Translations under genes and position numbers: made by a program
The notes under the pieces: model-generated
Told to the model about the DNA's origin: nothing
Database searches by the model: none
What the model saw: only the letters and a program-made list of their open reading frames with translations
Shown here: positions 55,596 through 64,000 of the stretch, piece by piece
Layout: each line of letters opens with the position of its first letter
Position numbering within the stretch: position 1 is the first letter of the stretch
Assembly (NCBI GenBank): GCA_026119935.1
Contig: JALRMH010000018.1
Coordinates: 124,001-188,000 of the forward strand
Length of the DNA stretch: 64,000 nt
Direction: 5' to 3'
DNA from: Endothia cerciana
Taxonomy: Eukaryota; Ascomycota; Sordariomycetes; Diaporthales; Cryphonectriaceae

Positions 55596-58500
55596 ATGTC
55601 TGGCTCTCGATCGCCGCTACAAGGTGGCGCCGCGGTTGCCCGTGCGCGGGCACTGGTCGAAAGCATCGCAAGGGACCATGGTTACGTGGAGGATAAACAC
55701 TGGGAGAAGCTTGAGAAGCTGGCTCCCGATGCCAGTGCAGCATTCCAGTATGCCTTCGGGAAGAAAGACGAGATGATCGCGTCGTCTGTATCAACGTAAG
55801 CCGCAGTCTCCCTCTGACACCTCTGACACCTCTCCAAGAGACCCCGAGGTGGTTGAACTAATATGCGGGTGAAGGCTGGCCAAGAATCTGTACACGAGCA
55901 ACGCACGGTTCGTCTTTGAGCTGTTACAGAACGCTGAGGACAATCGCTTCACCGCTGCTCGAAAGCGAGGCCATCAACCCTACGTCGCGTTTGAAGTCCA
56001 TCAGGATCGCATCATCGTCGAGTGCAACGAGGATGGCTTCGACGAGGGAAATCTGCGAGCGATATGCGACGTGGGAAAGAGCTCCAAGACCGGGGCTCAG
56101 GGCTACATCGGCGAAAAGGGCATTGGGTTCAAGTCCGTTTTCATGGCGGCGTGGAGAGTCCATATCCAATCTGGGGACTTCTCATTCTCTTTCAAGCACC
56201 GCAACGGAGATTCAGGGCTAGGTATGATCTCGCCCATCTGGCAGGACCCTGTGGACAGACTGCCCGCGCACATGACGAGGATGACGCTTCTTCTCCACGA
56301 TAAGGGTGATCCAGCCGTCCTGGCGTCGCAACGCCAGATGATGCGTCAGCAATTCAACGATCTAGAAGAAAGTATACTGCTCTTCATGCGTAATCTCAAG
56401 GAGATCCGCATCTCGTTCTATGACGGCGACGACAGGCTCCAGAGCTCTACCGTCTTTTCAGCCTCGAAGACAGGCCCCAACCGTACAACCCTGACCAAGG
56501 CCGTCACGAGAGGAGAGGACAGCACAGAAACTTGTCAGATCTACCACATCACCAAGCGCACCGTGTACAACTTGGCAAAGAATGAGAACCGAACGTATTC
56601 GGAGATAGAGGAACGGACCAAAGCTTACGCCAAGGCCGATGTGGTCCTGGCTTTCCCTTTGTCGGAAGGCAAAACACCTGTGATCAAGCCTCAAGACGTC
56701 TTTGCCTTTCTGCCGGTGAGACACATGGGCTTTTCGGTAAGGACGCCCCTTGTTTCTTTACAACCCCACTCCCTGATTCCTTTTCGCGAGAGGCGTCTTC
56801 TTAACGGTTTGCTTCGGAACTCCGTCGCATAAATTCACAATATGGTCATAAGAGCCAATCAAAAGAATCCGTCCAAGTTCTCTTCAGTACACTGTCCAAG
56901 GTTCAAAGAACCTTGGAAGAGCTGAGACGTGGGTGTGAACCAGCCAGCCTCCAAGACCTCAGTCGCGGCTAAGATCACGGCCTACTCTACCTGACCATCA
57001 GTGCTGACATGTTGCCCTGCTCCGTCCAGTTTCTCATACAAAGCGACTTCGTAACACAGGCCAACAGGCAAGATATTGTTGTCACATCTGCGCGGAACCA
57101 AAACATCCTTGATAGAATCAGTGACGTGTTCATTCAAGCCGTCCTAGAATTCTGCGACCATCTGGCTCTTCGATACACATGGATGAGGTTCTTACCAGAC
57201 AAAAGCCGATATGCCTACGATAGATTCTGGTCAAGACTCGTCGACGACATCAGAGAAAAATTGAGCGACACGCCAGTTGTGCTGCCGAGGAGTGAAAACG
57301 GTCTTCGCAAGATCAGAGACCTCCGGAAACTTCTACCCTCAAACTGTGATGGCAAAGGAGAGCCGTTGTTCACAGACCTCGTGCCTGAGAAATGGTTGTC
57401 AGAGAACTACCGCTCCGACGATGTCAAGATTCTCAGAACTCTGGGCTTGAGGAATATCCAGCATGGGGAGCTGTTGGAAATGGTCGAGCGGGATGTGAGA
57501 CTGCCGGAGTCCCGCATGCAGTGCGAAAAGACAGATGAAGATTGGCATACGAGAGCCGCGAACCTGCTCCTGGCCATGGTTGATAACCTGGGCAGACAGG
57601 GGCTAGCAAAGCTGCGCAGTTTGAAACTGATACCTGAACGAACGAACTGGATCTCTCGAGATTGCGCCAACAGTGTCTATCTTGGCGAGACTGAAGAGGG
57701 AATCATACTTCCCAGAGATCTGGGCCTGCGAATTATCAAGGTCAAGCCGTCACGAAATTTGGCGCGCGCCGCATTCTTCAAGAAAATTGGTGTCAGCGTG
57801 GCCGACTCGGAGTTGGTGCGCCGCAAAATCCTGGAGCGACATAGAACCTACCGTGGTCTACCATCGAATGACAGTCGTGAACTCTCAGCATGGAATCCCA
57901 GGACTTGGATCATCGTCTTATCCACGCACCTGAAATTTCTCTATCTTACACATCATATGCAGCCGCGTCCTGAGGAAGTCAGGTACGAATTGGCGCTCTT
58001 GAGCCAGACCGACAGCCTGTGGGAATATGAGGGCGGACAGCCATTGTATATCCCGAACGGCAGTCCTTATGGGCCACAGGAGCTCCTCAAAGCAACAGAG
58101 GCTGGAGATGAGCCAGGAGCGGGGGCTCCAGGAATGGCCGCTGATTTCTTACACGAAGACTTCTTAAAAATTGTCCCTGACAAAGCTCGTGTTGACTCAC
58201 TTCCCTGGCTGAACTGGTTGAAGAATCACGTCGGAGTGCGAGACTCGTTGAGACTGGTCGAAACATCAAACGATAATCTCTCTCCTGAATGCTACTATGT
58301 TGCAAAGCATCGGCCGGAGAAGTTCCTGAGGTTTCTGCGCCACAAGTATCTTCTTGAGAGGAAGAACACGCGCGTCTGGGATATTGTGAGAAGGAAGGGG
58401 AAAGACCTCGAGGTTCTGTGCCAGGGGAACCGCATGGTAGCCCTCTCGAGAACTTATCTTCCACTCGTCGATCTGCGACAAAAGTGTGAGAGATATTTGC

Positions 58501-61500
58501 AAACGGTCGAAAACTTTGCATTGCTCAAAATCGAGAAACCGCTCGAAAGGGAAACCTACGACAGACTAAAATGGTCTTTTCTTGTTCGCCAATTTGGGGT
58601 CAGTGTCAATGAGGACGTCTCCTTCTACTTGGCTGTTCTGCGGCAACTTTGCGAAACAGCGGCACAGCACATTCAAGACGATGGTCGTGTTATCAGTTTA
58701 TACAACATGATCTACACGAAACATGTCCAATCGGCGTGTAAGGATCTAGAGAAGGAAAAGATTATGTCAGTTCGGGATCCAGTTTTGGTTGCCCAACGAG
58801 TTTCTTTGCTGACTCTGCCTAGAGAATTCTTCAGGGAAGCACGCGCAATTTACGTTTCGGCTCACGACGGGTCTCCAGCGTTCTGGGCTCCGCTTCAGCA
58901 GTGTCTTTGGAAGGGGCTGCCTTTCATGACCACAAGGTACCCCCTTCAATCTCAGTACAAGAAATTCACCGCCTATATGCCAGACGAATTCCACAGCGCG
59001 GAACTGCTGTTTTGCGAAGTTCTAAAGGTCCCAGACTGCCAGTGGCATGACGTACTTGACGAGCTCTTCGACCTGTACAATCTGGAAGACCAGGAAGATG
59101 AGCGCGTGGACTTTGGTAACATCTTCGAGCTGTACGAGTACCTCGAGGACCTCGTGCCAGAAATGCCCGAGGAAGACTACGAGGACCTTAGGTTAGTTGA
59201 TACTCAAGAAAGGGCTTGTCCAGTTTCGTTCTAACGTATCGGGTAACCACAGGGAGCAGTTTAAGAGCCGAAGGGTGATCTACGTGCCAGCTGGCGGCGT
59301 TCACGACTGGTATTGCGTCGAAAACTGTTTGTGGTCAAGCAGCACCAAAATTCGAGGCAGGGTCACCCTGAGCGAGCACTACGAAGATCTCGAAGTCTTC
59401 TTTCTCGACTTCCTCGGAGTGGAGACTCTCACCATTAAAATGGTCCGCGATGAGCTTGTCCGCCTAGGCAGAGCTCCGGGAAGCTCTACTGCCGACACTA
59501 AAGACCAGATAATGGTCCTGTGTTCTTTTCTTGAAAACATGGAGTCCGATGACTACCCGACAGCGACTAAACTGCGCAAGGCCAAGATACTTCCGATCCG
59601 ACATCCTAATGGAAGTGTCGACTTAGCTTCTACTGAGACCGAGTTTGTCATCATAGACAGAATCCCTTTGGGTGAGATCTTTGCGCCTCAGGTCAAGACA
59701 CTCGACTTCTCTTTCAACGAAATTTGTCGACTTGATCCATTCCTTTCATGGCTCGGTTTAGAAAGCAAGTATTTGTCAGGAACGGTCAAAGAGATCACGA
59801 CGGTCAACGAAGAGACACGACGACCTACGCGAATTGCTGAATACAAGATCGGCCCCAAGGCTTACGCTCTCTATCGGTATAGTCCTGATCTTTTGTTTCA
59901 GCCGCTATTCTGTCCACTGATTTACTGAATCATTCTGTAGGATCGCCTCTCATTTTTCAAGCCCAAGGTTGAAGCATGATAGCTCTGGCCTCTACGACAT
60001 GCTGTGCAACGCAGAAGTCTTCGAAACGAAAGGGATTTCCTCAGAATTGCACCTATATCAAGACGGAGTAGACCACTGCCACGTCAAGGAGCGTAGCGAT
60101 CTGCACATACGAGAGCAAGAGTCCCGTCTTGAGATCTTCATCTCGCCAAGAAAGAGAGACCGAGCTCTTGTCTATTCGTCGAAACTCTGTTCGCGCCTGT
60201 TCGAGTGGCTGATGACCGATCCGGTTTCACAGATGACCGAGCAGACCGACCTAAAAGGTCTACTTACCATGCAGCAGATTCTCAGCTCCCGCCGATCGCT
60301 GCACTCCGAGATACTTGAGGCAAACGGCATTGTGACGGTAGACGTCGAGGATGTGTTTGTAGATGCACAGTCGGAGAGCGACGAAGATGAATCAGAAGAC
60401 GATGCGTCAACAACACTGTCGGCGCCACCGACTATGACCATCCCCAGGCGTCGCTCCGGTCAAACCTCGGCCGGTGCTGATGATAGGTCTGGGCATAATA
60501 GCTCTGGATCCGACGGGGCAGGAAGGTCAGTGTTTCTAATATTCTATTCCCACATCCCTTTGAATGAAAAATCATTGACAGTGTCGCACAGTACGTACGG
60601 TTCCGACGACGAAGAATCAGACCGAGTCCACAGCGAGACCTCAGAACGAGTCCACTACGAACGCTCAGCACGAGTCCACGATGGCGACCAAGAGCAAGTC
60701 CACTATCGGAATATTCTCAGCAGGGTCGTGTCCAACGCGCGGGCGTCGCAATTTCCTGCCAAAGGCCCGTTCGACATGTCCGGAATGCTCACGGCTCTGC
60801 CGGCTGCTGATCATTCTGGAACAAGCCACGATGGTCTCGACGAGATGGTTCGCCTTCGTTCCTCCTCGCAGATCGAGCGTGACAAGAAGATTGGCGCAGC
60901 GGGAGAACTTTACGTAGGTCTTCAATGGCTGCATCAAAGCCTGCGGCCAGTACTGAGAAGCAGTTGGAACTTCACTGACATGGAACTCGTCTCTCTCTCC
61001 AGGTGTTTGAACTGCTCAGATCACTCTCTCTACCAGACTTCTCCGTCGACCAGTGGCAGAGCACTATTCGGCACTACGCCAAAGCTCACCCGGACCACGC
61101 CGACATCAGATCCTGGTACGGCATGGAGACAGCTGATCTCACGTACAAGGATACACAAGGGGCATTGACAAAGGTGCTTATTGACAGTGGCCATCTCGAG
61201 GGGGAGGTCTGGCGGGACAGAAGGCCGATGTACTTTCTCGAGGTGAAGGCCACGACAGGACCGTGTAGGATGCCTTTCTATATGAGCAAGGCTCAGTACC
61301 GGCGGGTAAGTGGCTCTCCCTTTCTCGCTTCTCGGCCGCAATCCTCCGCAGCATTCAGCTCAAGCAGTGACTAACTTTCCATGCTAGATGCACGACCACA
61401 GGCATGAAACGGAAGAAGTGTACGTCATCCTCCGCGTGTTCGAAGTAGATAAGCAGTCTGTTGGGATGAAGGCGTTCGTGAACCCCGCCGAGCTGGAGGA

Positions 61501-61552
61501 GGATGGGAGGCTTGTGTTTACGGCTGAGAAATGGTCTGTTGTAGTCTCGTAG
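55596..61552 (+). CDS. NO VEIN/sacsin-like Hsp90-type ATPase with C-terminal NOV_C (DUF3883) domain
   Basis: Eight exons (55596-55795, 55875-56736, 57030-59191, 59253-59876, 59941-60525, 60592-60913, 61003-61305, 61388-61552) give 1740 residues with consistent phases. The N-terminal GHKL/Hsp90-type ATPase is well preserved: N-box FELLQNAEDN (E82, N86, D89), NEDGF (118-122) in place of the usual DNGxG, and the glycine lid GYIGEKGIGFKSVF (143-156), then FLIQSDFVTQANRQDI. A long helical middle region (about 360-1330) without a known domain, like that of plant NO VEIN and of sacsin, continues to an acidic/Ser linker and an 8-residue repeat (VHxE type). The C-terminus matches the NOV_C/DUF3883 domain: ALTKVLID, YFLEVKATTGPCRMPFYMSKAQYRRM and VYVILRVFEV. 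The E-x-K (E1665, K1667) after an upstream Asp is the signature of restriction-endonuclease-like folds in this family. Molecular function in fungi is unknown. An intron of 293 bp follows the ATPase core. Confidence 0.9.
56896..56916. repeat. perfect 9-bp inverted repeat with 3-bp loop in an intron
   Basis: CCAAGGTTC, AAA, GAACCTTGG is a perfect hairpin in the 293-bp second intron of the NO VEIN-like gene. Function unknown. It could be chance. Confidence 0.8.
60620..60715 (+). repeat. four tandem 24-bp units encoding an 8-residue VH-containing repeat
   Basis: Within exon 6 of the NO VEIN-like gene four consecutive 24-bp units each encode a variant of (D/E/A)(R/Q)VH followed by four mostly charged residues: DRVHSETS, ERVHYERS, ARVHDGDQ, EQVHYRNI. 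The units have diverged in sequence but kept length and the central VH. Confidence 0.8.
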
Positions 61553-62443
61553 TAGGCTGCCCAATCAGGTCGCTTGTATCCTGCATATATTTCCTAAATA
61601 GGCATTGACAGCACCCCCCTGAACGCCATGCCCCAAATCCTGTCCCTGGAAACCCGCCTCCTAACTTGATGCAACGCCTCGCGATGTCGAACCGTAGATA
61701 CCCTTCGTAGCTTCGTGTGGGCTGTCTCTGGCGTTTGGTACGGTACAGCCTAGGAGCAGAATAACTCTGCAAGACCTGTATCGTATTGGAATGCCCCCTA
61801 TGGACGAGTGAAGGCCCCTTATGACAGCAACATTCTGTTTCTCGACCACGGAATGCACCACATGAACACACCAATTTTTGATGAGTTCGAGAGAGACGAT
61901 AGTGTCACAGCTCCGAGAAAGGGCCGACGTCCCAGCTGGCTGTGCATGATCTGTGGCCCACCTACTACTATGGGGACCGGCCTTGCATATCATCATGGCC
62001 TTCAAGGGATTCGACCCACGACCGACAACGCAGCGCATGGTCACCTTTGCTCACCAACGTGCCACCCTGAGCGAGCGCGACCTCACCCCGCTCATCATCA
62101 GTAGCGGAAAGGGCAGCCGTCAAGAACGGTGCAGCAAGTAGACGACCGAGGCATGTGGGATTGCGAAGGGGTGACGATACGGGAAAGTGAACGACAGGAT
62201 GACAGAGCTTCTTCGGCTCCTCAAGCCAGCATCGTCGTCTTTGAAGAGGGGGACAGGGCGGGTACATCATAGAGCTTGCATGCTGGCGTTGAGCCTAGAC
62301 TACGTCGATGGGTATCATGATTACGCACTACATATCCCAGTCGGTATGTCCAGTTGCCGATTCCCAACAACACACGCTCGCCGTGCAAGAAGCAGAATCC
62401 AAGCCATGTCATACCATACGGTGTTATGCCACAAGACCACCCG
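61553..62443. other. convergent 3' spacer, nothing confirmed
   Basis: 891 bp between convergent genes. Plus-strand frames at 61808-62104 and 61953-62141 look mildly protein-like (one has a C-x-x-C) but lack any recognisable family or splice partner and are not called. Confidence 0.45.
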
Positions 62444-64000
62444 CTATCCTCTACCGCGTCGCTCTGCCTCGAGCAGCTCCCTCCTCATCTCGAAGAACAT
62501 ATCCTCTGCCTGGTAGAACTGTTCCCTCGTGAGGCCCACTGACCGGAGTGTCTCCAGTCCGTTTTTGAATAGACCCATGAGGCCATCGAACGTGCCTGGC
62601 CCAGACTCCGCGTCCTGTTCATCGGTGGTCGCGACCTCCTGGGGCGTCACTTGTTGAATGACCACTGCAGGCTGTATCGGCGCAGCAGGTGAGATCGCAC
62701 GAGAGGCAATTCGAGACTCTTCCCCAGCAGATGCCTGCTGTTCTTCTCTCGCAAGCTGTGAGTGCACAGCCTCTTCGTCATCAGTGTATTCGCCTGCATC
62801 ATCCATGTGATCATCTGGTATGTCGACCTCGGGCGTGTTTCGCGGCTGAGGCTCACCCAGAGGCTCATCCATTGCGGGAGGAAGCTCTTGAGAAGCCTGG
62901 TACCCGTCAGGAGGGCTGCTGTCGTTGGACGCCAGTGAGATTTCGTCCTCACGGACCTCCTCAGCTGTTTGCATATCTAAAGGACGATCTGCGCGGCCCG
63001 TTAGCAATTCAGCCCCCATGCAAACTGTCACGTAATGGGATGTTGAATTACCTTCACTGATGGCAGCAGCGGGTTGGCTATTGGGCACTTCTTGCTGATC
63101 AACCTGGGCAGGAGATTCATCATGTCGGGCCTTCTTGCTGCCACCGCTGCTGTACACCGAAGACGAGACCGATCGTTTCCGCTTCCTCAACCATTTTCCA
63201 TTGCCCGGAGAGACGTTCTCGAAGCTGTCCTGTGGCTCGGACGCCACGAGCTGGTTGATTGGAACAGACAGGTCATTTGCAGATGAAATTCGCGGGATGC
63301 GGATGTTCAGTGGTGGTTGCGAAGGCTGAGAGCTCTGGGAGGCAGAGACACGTCGGCTCTTCTTCGAGCGACCTCGCCTCGGTTTCTTAGCCTCTGCGCC
63401 TGCCACCTCGATACTGTCCAGAACATCAGTTGCACCTTGCAACTGCTGCTCGTCCGTCGCTTTCTGCTTCTCAAGGCCTTGCTCGGGCGATTCAGGAAGT
63501 ATATCGCTGTAAGACTTATACTCCTTCCTCTTAGGCGAGTTCGGTCGCGAGCTTCGTAGCTGAATTTCGATCCGACCAGTTCCGATATTCCTCATGCCGT
63601 TCTCAAAAGAGGCGCTGACGTCAAATGACTGGCTGTCGGGGCTCTTGTGTGGTGACTGCCGCAGATTCCAGCTTTGCCTGGTGACTCTCTGACTCGGCGT
63701 GGGCGGCAAAGGACTACTAGGCGCATCCACGAACGCATCGTTGTCGGACATGGGGGTGATCTGGATTGCACCGGATCGCAACTGTCGCCCGGACGGCGTA
63801 GTCTGTGGTTCATGGGCGGTAGATGATTCTGTTACCGCTGCCGGTACAACCGCTTCATTCGTGAGGCTAGGGAAAGTGGTCTCCTCAACCACCTCCGCAT
63901 CGGTCTCAGGCTGTGAGGACGTGGTGGTCTTCTGGTCGACCTGGACATCCTCATCATTTTGGACCAAAGCAGCCTCGTCATCGAGCCGCAGCTCCTCATC
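62444..64000 (-). CDS. C-terminal part of a large nuclear protein, possibly Rif1-like (start beyond window)
   Basis: The frame is open to the right edge of the window on the minus strand, so only the last 497 residues are visible. Exons 64000-63052 and 62988-62444 are joined across a 63-bp intron (GTAATT, GCTAAC branch site, CGCAG). The visible part is Ser/Pro/Glu-rich and disordered-looking, with TP and SP sites, basic patches (KKPRRGRSKKSRR, KWLRKRKRS) and acidic stretches. The only folded-looking piece is the C-terminal helix TFDGLMGLFKNGLETLRSVGLTREQFYQAEDMFFEMRRELLEAERRGRG. A long disordered tail ending in such a helix is what I recall of filamentous-fungal Rif1 (telomere length and replication-timing regulator). 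The diagnostic N-terminal HEAT repeats would be outside the window, so the name is tentative. Confidence 0.6.
   Translation of the reverse strand, partial: DEELRLDDEAALVQNDEDVQVDQKTTTSSQPETDAEVVEETTFPSLTNEAVVPAAVTESSTAHEPQTTPSGRQLRSGAIQITPMSDNDAFVDAPSSPLPPTPSQRVTRQSWNLRQSPHKSPDSQSFDVSASFENGMRNIGTGRIEIQLRSSRPNSPKRKEYKSYSDILPESPEQGLEKQKATDEQQLQGATDVLDSIEVAGAEAKKPRRGRSKKSRRVSASQSSQPSQPPLNIRIPRISSANDLSVPINQLVASEPQDSFENVSPGNGKWLRKRKRSVSSSVYSSGGSKKARHDESPAQVDQQEVPNSQPAAAISEGNSTSHYVTVCMGAELLTGRADRPLDMQTAEEVREDEISLASNDSSPPDGYQASQELPPAMDEPLGEPQPRNTPEVDIPDDHMDDAGEYTDDEEAVHSQLAREEQQASAGEESRIASRAISPAAPIQPAVVIQQVTPQEVATTDEQDAESGPGTFDGLMGLFKNGLETLRSVGLTREQFYQAEDMFFEMRRELLEAERRGRG

Noticed and set aside
61808..62141. 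Two mildly protein-like plus-strand ORFs (one with a C-x-x-C)
   Set aside because: No start context, splice partners or recognisable family. Too short to separate from chance.
1..64000. CRISPR arrays, insertion sequences, operon signals
   Set aside because: The window is fungal nuclear DNA. Repeats seen are microsatellites, homopolymers and one tRNA duplication. No spacer-repeat pattern, transposase, reverse transcriptase or long terminal repeat was recognised.

Overview
The window is nuclear DNA from a filamentous ascomycete (Pezizomycotina, most likely a Sordariomycete; the order cannot be fixed from sequence alone). The grounds are protein-coding genes split by many short GT-AG introns (mostly 50-130 bp, often with a visible CTRAC/CTRAY branch site), two tRNA genes with introns at the canonical position 37/38, moderate-to-high GC with GC-rich third positions, and a gene set typical of such fungi (Snu114, thiolase, CTP synthase, hybrid histidine kinase, Wss1, class II DAHP synthase). 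All spliced models below were built by hand from frame, splice sites and family motifs. Every complete spliced model has a coding length divisible by three.

Layout. Positions 1-8.9 kb are gene-poor and hold one confident gene, the Fe-S targeting factor CIA2 (4818-5785, +). Next come SNU114 (12509-8882, -) and acetyl-CoA acetyltransferase ERG10 (12967-14362, +) as a divergent pair. They are followed by a small secreted cysteine-containing protein (16268-14931, -) and a CTP synthase with 10 exons (18508-20848, +). Positions 21-25.4 kb are gene-poor: a disrupted or unresolved minus-strand gene, a tRNA-Leu(AAG) with intron and a degenerate tRNA-Leu copy about 390 bp downstream. From 25.4 to 44.2 kb lie a DUF5519 (luciferase-like domain) protein (-), a PAS-containing hybrid histidine kinase (-), the DNA-protein-crosslink protease WSS1 (-), a secreted pepsin-type aspartic protease (+) and an AT-hook/BRCT nuclear protein (+). 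A tRNA-Ala(CGC) sits in the following spacer.

From 46.6 kb there is a conserved secreted protein of unknown function (+), a HYPK-like ribosome-associated UBA protein (-), class II DAHP synthase (+), a glucose-6-phosphate 1-epimerase-like protein (-) and a 1740-residue NO VEIN/sacsin-like protein (+). The last has an N-terminal Hsp90-type (GHKL) ATPase and a C-terminal NOV_C/DUF3883 domain with an E-x-K motif. The right edge cuts off the start of a minus-strand nuclear protein, possibly Rif1-like.

How the genes relate: this is ordinary fungal gene order, not an operon or a recognisable biosynthetic cluster. Housekeeping genes (splicing, sterol and CTP precursors, aromatic amino acids, Fe-S assembly, co-translational folding) are mixed with secreted and signalling genes. 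The most unusual locus is the NO VEIN-like ATPase/nuclease-fold protein, whose relatives occur in prokaryotic conflict systems and in plants and whose fungal role is essentially undefined. Other points worth checking are non-consensus residues in a conserved segment of the CTP synthase, a 19-bp tandem duplication that breaks a short reading frame near 21.47 kb, recurrent 12-16 bp G/C homopolymers in non-coding DNA, and the two large gene-free stretches at the left end.
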